Positions 29,369 through 40,154 of a stretch of 64,000 bases of DNA are shown here, one piece after another. The position numbers and the translations under genes are program-made. The number at the start of each line of letters is the position of its first letter. The first letter of the stretch is position 1. The notes below the pieces were generated by a model. It did not search any database and was not told where the DNA came from. It saw only the letters and a list, made by a program, of their open reading frames with translations. Source of the DNA: Mycobacterium genavense ATCC 51234 (GTDB lineage: Bacteria > Actinomycetota > Actinomycetes > Mycobacteriales > Mycobacteriaceae); contig NZ_JAGZ01000008.1 of NCBI RefSeq assembly GCF_000526915.1, positions 1-64,000 of the forward strand, in the 5' to 3' direction.

Positions 29369-30910
29369 ATGCGTACCAGCCCAGTGTTCCGAGATCACCC
29401 GTTCGCCGCGCTCACCGTCATCTGCCTCGGCGTCTTCGTCATCAGCGTCGACGCCACCATCGTCAACGTCGCACTGCCCACCCTGTCGCGCGAACTCGAT
29501 GCCGACACCTCGCAGCTGCAATGGATCGTCGACGCCTACACCCTGGTCATGTCCGGGCTGTTGCTGTCGGCCGGCAGCTTCAGCGACCGCTACGGGAGGC
29601 GAGGCTGGCTCAATGCCGGCCTCGCGCTCTTCGCTGTCACGTCAGGCCTTGCCGCGCAAGCGAATTCCGCGGATCAGTTGATCGCTGCGCGTGCTGCCAT
29701 GGGAGTGGGGGCGGCGGTGATCTTCCCGACCACACTGGGCCTGATCACCAACATCTTCACCGACCCGGTCCCGCGCGCCAAGGCGATCGGGCTGTGGGCG
29801 GCGATGGTCGGGGTCGGGGTGGCCGCCGGGCCGATCAGCGGCGGCTGGCTGCTCGAGCATTTCTGGTGGGGAGCCATCTTCATGGTGAACATCCCGATCG
29901 CGATCGCGGCCATCGTCGGCGGCGTCTTGTTCGTGCCCACCTCCCGCGACCGCGCGGCACCGCGCGTCGACGTGCCGGGGTTGGTCCTGTCGGCGGCCGG
30001 CGTCACCGCGCTGGTCTACACCGTCATCGAGGCGCCCTCGTGGGGCTGGACCAGCACCCGCGCCGGCGTCGGATTCACCACGGCCGCTGCCCTTCTCGCC
30101 GGGTTCGCCCTCGTCGAGCGGCGCAGCACCCACCCGATGCTGGACGTCACGGTGTTCGCCAACCGCCGGTTCTCCGGCGGCAGTCTCGCGGTGACCGCGG
30201 GCTTTCTGACCTTGTTCGGTTTCATCTTCGTCATCACGCAGTACTTTCAATTCATCAAGGAGTACAGCGCTTTTCAGAGCGGCGTCCGCCTGCTGCCGGT
30301 CGCCGTCTCGATCGCGGCGGCCAGCGTCGTGGGGCCGCGACTGGTAGAGAGGATCGGAACCACCGCCGTCGTCGCCGGCGGACTGGCCGTGTTCGCGGCC
30401 GGTCTGGCCTGGGCATCCACCGCCGACGCCGCGACGAGCTACACCGAGATCGCCGCGCAGATGCTGCTGCTCGGCGGCGGCCTCGGACTGACGTTTTCGC
30501 CGGCCACCGAGGCGATCATGGGTTCGCTGTCGGCGGACAAGGCCGGGGTCGGCTCGGCCGTCAACGACACCACCCGTGAGCTCGGCGGCACCCAGGGGGT
30601 GGCCATCGTGGGCAGCGTCTTCGCCTCGGTCTACTCCGCACATCTTGGCTCCGCGCCCGCGCTGGCCGCCTTGCCGGCCGACCTCACCGCGGCGATGCGT
30701 AACTCGATGGCGGTGGCGCACGCGGTGATCGGGCGGCTTCCCGCCCAGCACGCGGGCCCGGTGCGCGAGGCCGTCAACCGCGCGTTCTTGGACGGCCTGC
30801 AAGTGGGTTCGCTGGTGTGCGCGGGGATCGCACTGGCTGCAGCGATCGTCGTCGCGGGGCTTCTTCCGGCACGCGAACGGGTCCGCGAATTGGAAAGGCA
30901 ACAAGCATGA
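29369..30910 (+). CDS. MFS drug exporter, DHA2 (14-TM) family
   Basis: 513 aa. Fourteen hydrophobic segments are expected for the EmrB/QacA group. Motif A is GSFSDRYGRRGWLNAG after TM2; motif C is GVAAGPISGGWLLE in TM5. Asp in TM1 (VISVDATIVNVALPTL) is the conserved proton/drug residue. It is a proton-driven exporter of hydrophobic compounds or drugs. The first ATG (29369) is used; its stop overlaps the next ATG (ATGA), so it is coupled to a methyltransferase. Controlled most likely by the divergent HxlR regulator. Confidence 0.93.
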   Translation: MRTSPVFRDHPFAALTVICLGVFVISVDATIVNVALPTLSRELDADTSQLQWIVDAYTLVMSGLLLSAGSFSDRYGRRGWLNAGLALFAVTSGLAAQANSADQLIAARAAMGVGAAVIFPTTLGLITNIFTDPVPRAKAIGLWAAMVGVGVAAGPISGGWLLEHFWWGAIFMVNIPIAIAAIVGGVLFVPTSRDRAAPRVDVPGLVLSAAGVTALVYTVIEAPSWGWTSTRAGVGFTTAAALLAGFALVERRSTHPMLDVTVFANRRFSGGSLAVTAGFLTLFGFIFVITQYFQFIKEYSAFQSGVRLLPVAVSIAAASVVGPRLVERIGTTAVVAGGLAVFAAGLAWASTADAATSYTEIAAQMLLLGGGLGLTFSPATEAIMGSLSADKAGVGSAVNDTTRELGGTQGVAIVGSVFASVYSAHLGSAPALAALPADLTAAMRNSMAVAHAVIGRLPAQHAGPVREAVNRAFLDGLQVGSLVCAGIALAAAIVVAGLLPARERVRELERQQA

Positions 30911-31719
30911 CTCGGATTGGAACTCAGTATTCGACCGGCCTGTCGCGGGCCAACATCGAGCAGGCGCTGCGCACCGCCGGAAAGGACCTCACCCGGCTGG
31001 TCCCCGCCGACCTGAGCCTGCTGGAGGACTTCCACACCATGGGCCGCATCGCAACCGCCCAACTGGTCGACCTCGCCGGGATCACCAGTGCGAGTGCGGT
31101 GCTCGACGCGGGCAGCGGGGTCGGCGGGACCGCGCGCTATGTCGCCGACCGGTTCGGCTGCACCGTCACCGCCGTCGACCTCACGGCCGAATACTGCGAC
31201 ACCCACCGCTGGCTCAATCGACTCGTCGGCCTCGACGACCGGATATCGGTGCACCAGGGCGACGTCACCGCGCTGCCCTTCGCCGACGCCGGCTTCGACG
31301 TCGCGATCAGCCAGCACGTCCAGATGAACGTGGCCGACAAGGCGCGGCTGTACTCCGAAGCGCGCCGGGTGCTGGTCAACGGGGGCCGTCTTGCCTTGTG
31401 GGACATCACGACTGGCGACGGCCGCGAACTGACCTATCCGCTGCCGTGGGCCGAGCAGCCCGCACACAGCCATCTGGTGACCCCCGCCGAGCTGCGCGAG
31501 GTCATCGAGGCGTCCGGATTCGCCGTCAAGCACTGGAACGATCTCACCGACCAGGCGGGCACGATCATGCAGGCCCTGCTGGCCCAGCCCGTCGGGCCGT
31601 TGGGCCTGCACGCCTTCGTGGCCGACTTCGCGCGCAAGGCCGAGAACCTGACCGCCGCATTGTCGGATGGGCGGCTGCGGATCATCCGGGCAGTCGCGCG
31701 AGTGAGCGGCGCGGGTTAA
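30907..31719 (+). CDS. SAM-dependent methyltransferase coupled to the MFS exporter
   Basis: 270 aa class I methyltransferase. Motif I is AVLDAGSGVGGTARYVADRFG, preceded by the helical ADLSLLEDFHTMGR; HQGDVTALPFADAGFDV is the motif II-IV stretch. It resembles ubiquinone/small-molecule methylases (UbiE-like). Overlap with the MFS stop implies joint expression, so methylation may inactivate the exported compound. That coupling is inference. Confidence 0.87.
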   Translation: MTRIGTQYSTGLSRANIEQALRTAGKDLTRLVPADLSLLEDFHTMGRIATAQLVDLAGITSASAVLDAGSGVGGTARYVADRFGCTVTAVDLTAEYCDTHRWLNRLVGLDDRISVHQGDVTALPFADAGFDVAISQHVQMNVADKARLYSEARRVLVNGGRLALWDITTGDGRELTYPLPWAEQPAHSHLVTPAELREVIEASGFAVKHWNDLTDQAGTIMQALLAQPVGPLGLHAFVADFARKAENLTAALSDGRLRIIRAVARVSGAG

Positions 31720-31829
31720 ATGCCCTGAGCATCATCGCGCGCGGGCGCAAGAATGCGAGTTCGCTGGCGGCCCAACCGCAAGCATGGTGGAGTGGTATCG
31801 CCCGAATACTCCGACAGTGAGGATCCTCT

Positions 31830-32571
31830 GTGCTGGGTCTGCCAGAGAAGGTGCGTGCCTGCCTGTTCGACCTCGACGGCGTGCTCACCGACACCGCAAG
31901 CGTGCATACCAAGGCCTGGAAGACCATGTTCAACGCGTACCTGTCCCAGCGGGCCGAGCGCACCGGGGAGAAGTTCGTGCCGTTCGACGCCGCCGCGGAT
32001 TACCGGACCTACGTCGACGGCAAGAAGCGCGAAGACGGGGTCCGGTCGTTTCTGCACAGCCGGGGAATCGAACTGCCCGACGGCGACCACGACGACCCCA
32101 GCGACGCCGAAACCGTTTACGGCCTGGGCAACCGCAAGAACGACATGTTCCAGAAGGTGCTGGACCGAGACGGCGTCGAGGTGTTCGACGGGTCGCGGCG
32201 CTACCTGGAGGCGGCCTCGGCCGCCAGGCTGGGCATCGCCGTCGTGTCGTCGAGCGCCAACACCCGCGAGGTGCTCGAGATCACCGGGCTTCAGCGGTTC
32301 GTCCAGCACCGGGTGGACGGGGTGACGCTGCGTGAGGAAAACATCAAGGGCAAACCGGCGCCCGATTCCTAATCTGCGGGGCGCGCAGTTGCTCGACGTC
32401 TCCCCCGACGCGGCCGCGGTGTTCGAGGACGCCCTGTCGGGTATCGCGGCCGGGCGTGCCGGTAACTTCGGCTACGTGGTGGGTGTCGACCGAGTGGGCC
32501 AGGCCGAAGATCTGCGGAAGAACGGCGCCGACATCGTGGTGACCGATCTCGCAGAATTGCTGCCCGCATGA
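31830..32571 (+). pseudogene. HAD hydrolase / beta-phosphoglucomutase-like (Rv3400-type), frameshifted
   Basis: Starts at GTG 31830. The HAD nucleophile motif [19 protein letters not shown] and motif II region AVVSSSANT are present. At KPAPDS an extra A (32371-32372) makes TAA; the remainder [23 protein letters not shown] (motif IV, acid pair lost from the main frame) runs one frame over to 32571. In the family it converts beta-glucose-1-phosphate to glucose-6-phosphate, working after the GH65 phosphorylase encoded next, whose ATG overlaps its stop. The truncated product lacks the Mg-binding acids. Confidence 0.88.
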
Positions 32572-34945
32572 TCACCCAGGAGGCCTTCCCGGTCGAGCCG
32601 TGGGTGGTCCGCGAGACGCGCCTGGACCTGAACCTGATAGCTCAGTCCGAATCGCTGTTCGCCTTGTCCAACGGGCACATCGGGCTGCGCGGCAACCTCG
32701 ACGAGGGCGAGCCGTACGGTCTGCCGGGTACGTATTTGAACTCCTTCTACGAGATCCGGCCGCTGCCCTACGCCGAGGCCGGTTACGGGTATCCGGAGGC
32801 GGGTCAGACCGTCGTCGACGTGACCAACGGCAAGATCATCCGCCTGTTCGTCGAGGACGAGCCGTTCGACGTCCGGTACGGCGAACTGGTGTCCCACGAA
32901 CCCGTTCTAGACCTGAGGGCGGGCACGCTGACCCGTAACGCGCACTGGCGTTCGCCGGTGGGCAAGGAAGTCAAGGTGACTTCGACCCGGCTGGTGTCGC
33001 TGGCCCACCGCAGTGTCGCCGCCATCGAGTACTGCGTCGAGGCGGTCAACGAGTTCGTCCGGGTCACCGTGCAGTCGGAGTTGGTCACCAACGAGGACCA
33101 GCCGAGGACGTCGGCCGACCCCCGGGTGGCGGCCATCCTGGAAAATCCGCTGGAGGCCGTCGAACACGACGAGACCGACTGCGGTGCGCTGCTGATGCAC
33201 CGGACCCGGGCCAGTCAGCTGATGATGGCCGCGGGAATGGATCACATCGTCGAGGTGCCCGGGCGCGTCGAGGTCACCAACGACGCCAGCCCCAAACTGG
33301 CGCGCACCACCGTGATCTGCGGGCTGCGCCCCGGCCAGAAGCTGCGCATCGTCAAGTTTTTCGCGTACGGCTGGTCCAGCCAGCGCTCCCGGCCCGCGCT
33401 GCGCGACCAGGTCGCCGCCGCGCTGCACAGCGCCCGCTACAGTGGCTGGGACGGGCTGCTGAAGCCCAGCGGCAGTTCCTCGACGACTTCTGGAACAACG
33501 CGGACGTCGAGGTCGAGGGCGACTCGGAATCCCAGCAGGCGGTGCGGTTCGGGCTGTTTCACCTGGTGCAGGCCAGCGCTCGGGCCGAGCGCCGCGCCAT
33601 CCCCAGCAAGGGCCTGACCGGAACGGGCTACGACGGCCACGCCTTCTGGGACACCGAGGGTTTCGTGCTTCCGGTGCTGACCTACACGCTGCCGCACGCC
33701 GTCGCCGACTCGCTGCGCTGGCGGGCGTCGACGATGGACATCGCCCGAGACCGGGCGAAGGAACTCGGCCTGCAGGGAGTGAGCTTTCCGTGGCGGACCA
33801 TTCGCGGCCAGGAGTGCTCGGGCTACTGGCCGGCCGGCACCGCGGCCTTCCACGTCAACGCCGACATCGCGATGGCCTTCGAGCGCTACCGGGTCGTCAC
33901 CGGCGACCAGTCCCTGGAGGCCGAGTGCGGCCTGCAGGGACTGATCGAGACGGCCCGGCTGTGGATGTCGCTGGGACACCATGACCGCCACGGCGTCTGG
34001 CACCTCGAGGGGGTCACGGGCCCCGACGAATACACGGCGATCGTGCGCGACAACGTCTTCACCAACCTGATGGCCGCGCACAACCTGGTCGTCGCCGCCG
34101 ACGCCTGCAACCGCCACCCCGAGACGGCCGAGGAGCTGGGCGTCACGCACGAGGAGATGGCCTCCTGGCGCGACGCGGCCGACGCCGTCCACATCCCCTA
34201 CGACGAGGAGCTGGGCGTCCACTAGCAGTGCGAAGGCTTCACCAAGTTCGCCGAGTGGGACTTCGAGAACCGGCACAAATGTCCCCTGTTGCTGCACGAA
34301 CCGTATGTGCGGCTGTACCCGGTGCAGGTGGTCAAGCAGGCCGACCTGGTGCTGGCCATGCAGTGGCAGAGCCACGCGTTCACGCCGGAACAAAAGGCCC
34401 GCAACGTCGACTACTACGAGCGACGCACGGTGCACGACTCGTCGCTGTCGGCCTGCTGTCAGGCCGTGATGTGCGCCGAGGGCGGACATCTCGAGCTCGC
34501 GCACGACTACGCCTACGAGGCCGCGCTGATCGATCTGCGCGATCTGCACCAGAACACCCGCGACGGTTTGCACATGGCATCGTTGGCCGGCGCCTGGATG
34601 GCAATCGTCGCGGGCTTCGGCGGCCTGCGCGACGACGAAGGCATCCTCGACATCGATCCCGCCCTGCCCGACGGCACCACCCGGCTGCGCTTCCGGGTGC
34701 GGTGGCGCGCCTTCCGGCTGATGGTCGACGCCAACCACACCGACGTCACCTACACGCTGAGCGACGGGGACTCCGGTGAGCTGACCATCCGGCACGCCGG
34801 CGAGGAACTCCTGCTCAAGACGGACTCGCCGACGACCATTGCGGTGCGTCAGCGCAAGGCAATGCTGCTGCCGCCGCCACAGCCGCCCGGCTGTGAGCCC
34901 ACCCACCGGCGCACCCAAGCCCACCAGCTCGCCGGCGGACACTGA
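32568..34945 (+). pseudogene. GH65-type glycosyl hydrolase/phosphorylase (Rv3401-type), frameshift plus nonsense
   Basis: About 792 codons when repaired. The N-terminal galactose-mutarotase-like domain starts PWVVRETRLDLNLIAQSESLFALSNG. The (alpha/alpha)6 barrel has the family acid in GVTGPDEYTAIVRDN. A 1-nt loss near 33464 breaks the linker before QFLDDFWNNADVE. Then CAG (Gln) is replaced by TAG at 34223-34225, just before CEGFTKFAEWDFEN; the same frame continues to 34945. The family phosphorolyses alpha-glucosides such as trehalose or maltose. Together with the preceding HAD gene this is an inactivated disaccharide-use module. Confidence 0.9.
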
Positions 34946-34951
34946 CCGCGG

Positions 34952-37900
34952 CTACGCCACGGGCACACCGTCTTCTGTTGCCGCAGAGTCGATCTCGCTG
35001 TCCAGTAGCTCGACGATGCGCGCGGTCACCGCGGCCGCGGTGGGGTGCTCCCACAGCAGCGTCGGAGGCAATGCCAGCCCGGTCTGCTTCTCGAGCTGAC
35101 GGCGCAACGCGACCGTCATGATCGAGTCCACGCTGATTTCGACCAGCGGCATCCGGGTGTCGACGCTGTCGACGGGCAGCCCGAGTTCGGCGGCCACCGC
35201 CGTGAGGACCTGCTGGCTCACCCATTCCTCGGTGTCCATGTCGCCGGGGCCCACCGGGGTGCAATCCTTTTGCCGCATGGTCGAATCCGCGGCAACGGCC
35301 GCGGCGATGTCGGCCAGGATCGGCACCGACGCGGCGTCCGGGAGCACCGGCAACACCACCGGGTTGGCCTCCTGCGACCGCATCGCGACGTCCAGGGCCC
35401 GCAGTGCGTCGTCGGCGCCGATGGTGTCCATGCCCAGCGCATCCAGTTGCGCGGCAATGTATCCCGAGTCGAGCCCATACCCAGGCCGCGCCACGCGGTC
35501 CAGGCCACGCTGGTGGTGACGTCGCCCAGCCCGCGCCGGTGCCGGACCAGCGCGTCCAGGAAGGCGTTGCCGCAGGCGTAGACACCCTGTCCGGGGAAGC
35601 CGGCCAGGTAGCCACACGAGGAGTACAGCACCATCCAGTCCAGCTCGCCGGGCGCGAACATCTCGTGCAGCGTGAGCGCTCCGTCGACCTTCGGATGCAT
35701 GGTGGCGACGATCTCGTCGATGGTGGTATTCGCAAGCAACACACCGGCTTCCACGCCCGCCGCATGGATCACGCCGCGCACCGGCGGCAAGTCGGCCAGC
35801 ACCGAGCGCAGTTCGTCGGCGGCGCCGGGCGTGGCGATGTCCAAGGCGACCGAGCGCACCCAGACGCCGCGCTCTTCGAGCGCGGACACCGCGCGGACCT
35901 GGCTTTGGTTGTCCGCGGCGGCGCACGCCGAGCGTTGCGGAAGACCGGACCGGGACAGCAGCACCACGCGGTGCGCACCCAGATCGGCCAACCGTTCGGC
36001 GATGCGCAGGCCCAGCACGCTGGTCCCATCGGTGACCAGGTAGGTGCCGGCCGGCGTGCATTCCATCGTCGGTCCGGTTCCACCAATGACGTTGGCCAGC
36101 TTCGCAATCCGCGCGACACCGTCGCGAACCACTACCACAGCGTGGCCGCTGAGCGTGGCCAGCGCACCCAGCGGCAGCCGGTTCTCGGCCAGATCCAGCA
36201 CCCCACCCCACAGGGTGGGATGTTCGGCGGCCGCCACCCTCGACAGTCCCCACAGCGGCGAGCGGTTCACGTCGGCGCCCTCGTGCACGCCTTGGGTCAA
36301 GGTCCACAGCCGTGCTGAGAGGCCATTGTGCAGCAGCGATTTGAGGGTCGTCAGCACGGTCTCCACGGCTCGGACCGGACTGTCCTCGGCATGGGGCAAC
36401 ACCAGTACGACGGCGCCGGAGTCCAGCTCGGCGGGAAGGTCGGCCGGCGTGGCGCAGATTTCATAGGCGACGCCAGCCGCGGTCAGGTCGCGTTCACACC
36501 AGGCGCGGACGCCCGCGTCACCGCCGACCAGCACGACGTGACCCGGCACCGCGTCGGCGTCGAACGGCGTCGGATGCCAATCGATTCGGTGCACCACCCG
36601 AGACACGTCGCCGCCGTTGTTCTCCAGCTCCTCGAACGTCATCCTCGCGACCGCCACCAGCGGCCTGCCGGTCAGCGTGGCGATGGTGACATCGGTGCAG
36701 GTGCCCTCGTCGCGCCGGCGAATGTGCAGCAGTACCGAATCAGACGGTGTACCAAGGACTCTCACCCGTTGGATACGCGCGGGCATGTGCAGCCGGGGCG
36801 CGCCGTCGAACACCGTGGAGGCCACCGAGGTGGCGGCGTCGATGAGCCCGGCCCACGTCGAAGGCTGCGACCCGTCGGGTTCGGCACGCACCTGCGCGAG
36901 GAATTCGCCGTCACCGGCCCACAGATCGACCACCTCCCAGCCCAATCCCATCTCGGCGACACCGAGGGCGGCTAGGCGCTCCACCACGGTGTTCGACGTC
37001 AACTGCTCGGTGCACCGTACCCGGATCGCGGACTCGTCGAGCCCGGGCACCTCGCGATCGTCGCCGGGGGCGGCGATCGCGAGGTGCAGTGCGTCAGCCA
37101 GCCGCCGACGTCGGGGCCGTCGTCGACCAGCCGGGTGGCGATCGCCAGCGCCTGGTCCTGCAGCACGACCTGGACATCGCGGGTACGGCCGGGCGCGACG
37201 GGGGTGCGCAGCTGCACCTCGGCCACATCGGTTTTCGCGGCCGTGCGGAAAGTGTTGAGCAGCACCGCGGCCGGCACGATCTCGGTGCCCTGCACGGGAT
37301 GGTTACCGGGATACGGCCGCGTCGCCATGTCCAGCCGGGTCTCCCAGACCCGGGCCAGCACCGTGCCGGTGACCTCGAGTCGGCCGCCGAGCAGGGTGTG
37401 GCTGTCGGCGTCGTGTACGCCGCGGCCCGCGGGCGGGGCGCTCGGGATGCGCCAGAAATCGCGGTGCTGCCAATGCGTGCCCGGCAGATCAGGGGCCCAT
37501 GTTGCGGCGGGGTGCCGGCGTCGCCGACGGGCGCGCCGTGGCAGTGCAGGGCGGCGACCGCGGCCGCGACGCAACGCCGTGCCCGCTGGTCGCGGCTCAG
37601 CACGTCGACGGCCGCATGCTCGTCGATCTGCAAGTGCAGCAACGTTTCTGCGATGGAGTGCGAAACCACCGGGTGGGCCGAGACCTCGAGGAACAGCCGG
37701 TGACCGTCCTCGGCGGCCGCGCAGACCGCCTCGGCGAACCGGACCCGGTCGCGCAGATTGGCCACCCAGTAGTCCGGCCCGCGCGCCGCCGACGACCGCG
37801 GGTCGGCCAGCGCGGTGGTGTAGAGCGGAACCCGGGCCGGCGCCGGCTCGGGCAGCGTGGCGGTGAGCCGCGCCAGGTCGGCGGTGAGGGGGTCCATCGC

Positions 37901-40083
37901 CGGGCTGTGGAACGCGACGTCGGTCTTGACGCGCCGGACCGACAGGCCTTCGTCGCCCCACCGGGCGGCGACCTCGTCGACGGCCGCGGCGGTGCCCGAC
38001 ACCACCGTCGAGGTCAGCGACGCGCTGATGGCCGCCACCACATCGGAGCGCGCGCCGAGCCGTTGCTGAGCAGCGGCGAAGGGCAGCGGCACCAACGCCA
38101 GCGCGCCCGCACCCATCACCGTGCGGAATCCACGGGCGCGGTAGCACACCACGGCGGCCCCCTGCGCCAGGTCGAATACACCCGCGGTCACGCAGGCGGC
38201 GACCTCGCCCACGGAGTGACCGATCACCGCCGCGGGCCGCACCCCGCGCTCGCGCAGCACGGCGGCCAGGCCGACCTGCATCGCGAAGGTCAGCGCCTGC
38301 ACCTGGTCGGTGCCGCCGAGGTCGCCGGAGGCCAGCGCCACGCGCGCCGACAAACCCAGTTCGGCGCCGAAGATCGGGTCGATCGCGTCGATCACGGCGG
38401 CCAACGCCGGTTCGGTGGCCAGCAACTCCTGGCCCATCCGCGACCAGTGCGAACCGTGTCCGGAGAACACCCACACCGCACCCCCGGACGCACCGGGCAG
38501 CACCGTGCCGCGCACCAGCGCGGCGTCACGCCCGCCGGCGGCCAGGGTGCGCAGCGCGCCGATCAGCTGCTCGGAGTTCTCGGCTATCACGGCCGCTCGC
38601 ACCGGCTCGTGGCTGCGACGGGTCCACAGCGTCGCGGCGATCTCGTCCAGCGATGCCTTGCGGTCGCCGAGATGCTCGGCCAGCGCCGCGGCCTGCGCGC
38701 TCAGCCTGCTCGCCGAGCGGCCCGATAGCGGAATCACCGCCGCCCCAGTCTTTTCCGCGGGTGCGGCAGCCGGCGCGGGCGGCGCCTCCTCGAGCAGCAC
38801 GTGCGCGATCGTGCCGCCGTAGCCGTAGCTGCACACCGCCGCTCGGCGGGGATGGCCGGGCCGGCGCGGCCAGGCCTGCGCCTCGGTCGGCACCCGCAGG
38901 CCGCTGTTGTCCCAGTCGACGGCGGGGGTGAGCTTGCGCACGCCGGCGGTGGGCGGAATGGTCCGGTGGTGCAGGGCCAGCACGGCCTTGACCAGGCCGA
39001 CGGCGCCGGCGCCGCCCTCGAGATGGCCGGTGTTCGGTTTGACCGAACCGACCAAGGCGGGATCGTCGGCGGGTCGGGCCGCCCCGTACACCTCCGCCAG
39101 CGCCGCGACCTCGACGGGATCGCCGGTGGGCGTGCCGGTTCGGTGCGCCTCGATGAAATCGACGGTGGCGGGGTCGATGCCCGCCGACGGCAGGCCAGCC
39201 GGAACAGATCCGCCTGGGCGGCGCCGTTGGGCGACATGATGCCGACTGTGCGACCGTCCTGGGCGACCGCTCCCCCGCGGACCACGGCCAACACCCGGTC
39301 CCCGTCGCGGCGGGCGTCGGCGAGCCGCTTGAGCACCACCACCGCGGCGCCCTCGCCGCAGCCGTAGCCGTCGGCGGACTCGTCGAAGGTTTTGCAGCGG
39401 CCGTCGGGCGCCGTCGCGCCGGCCTGGTCGAGCACCCGGGTCAAACCCGGCCCGATCAGGGCGCTGACGCCGCCTGCCAGCGCCAAGGCCGTCTCGCCCG
39501 AGCGCAGCAGTTGGCAGGCCTGATGCACGGCCACCAGCGAGGCCGCGCAGGCGGCGTCCAGCGCCACGCTGGGGCCACGCAGATCGAGCAGGTGGGACAC
39601 CCGGTTGGCGATCCCGCACAGCGACGTGCCGATCCCGGTCCAGGCCTCGATGCCGGGCAGGTCCTCCATCAGCAACTTGCCGTAGTCGTCGGAGTTCACC
39701 CCCATAAGCACGGCGGTGTCGCTGCCGGCCAGCGACCGGGGCGGCACCCCGGCGTGCTCGAGCGCCTCCCAGCTGACCTCGAGGGCCAGCCGCTGCTGGG
39801 GGTCCATCAGTTCGGCCTCGCGCGGGGAGACGCCGAAGAACTCGGCGTCGAATCCCGCGAGGTTGTCGATGAAGGTGCCCCACGGTGTGGTGTCCTTGAG
39901 CACCGCGGCGTTGCGCGGGTCGCGCCACCGGTAGGGCTCCCACCGGTCGGCGGGTACCTCCCGCACCGCACTGCCACCTTCCAGCAGGAAATCCCAGAAG
40001 GCCGCGGCCGTCGTGACATCACCGGCCAGGCGGCAACCAACGCCGATGACGGCGATCGGTTCGCGCATCGCGTCAGAGGTCAC
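34952..40083 (-). pseudogene. Type I polyketide synthase KS-AT-DH-KR-ACP in the siderophore-like locus, four frameshifts
   Basis: About 1711 aa when repaired. KS: IAVIGVGCRLAG, active Cys in ALDAACAASL, second His in EAHRTGTPTGD (usually EAHGTGT), third in KPNTGHLEGG. AT: GHSVGE with VAFHSPAMD, the malonyl-type signature. DH: HPVQGTEIVPAAVLL. KR: degenerate TDGTSVLG loop with YACGN. ACP: ISVDSIMTVALRR. 1-nt losses near 39186, 37508, 37065 and 35475 split it over five frames. It lies after mbtA on the same strand with a 71-bp gap, so it would extend the salicyl-NRPS product with one reduced malonate unit. The GTG at 40083 or ATG at 40068 starts it. Confidence 0.85.
37048..37086. repeat. Perfect 13-bp inverted repeat inside the PKS, at a frameshift
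   Basis: Arms CACCTCGCGATCG (37048-37060) and CGATCGCGAGGTG (37074-37086) flank a 13-nt loop rich in G. It lies in coding sequence between the DH and the following domain, where the reading frame changes, so a terminator role is unlikely. Confidence 0.8.
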
Positions 40084-40154
40084 GCGCGGTACCGTTCATC
40101 AAAAGCCACCGTTGAAATGTCATGTCAGTCAAATCCCAAGTGCGCCAGTGGCTC

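Noticed and set aside
37048..37086. Inverted repeat considered as a transcription terminator
   Set aside because: It sits within the PKS coding sequence and is not followed by a T tract in either direction.
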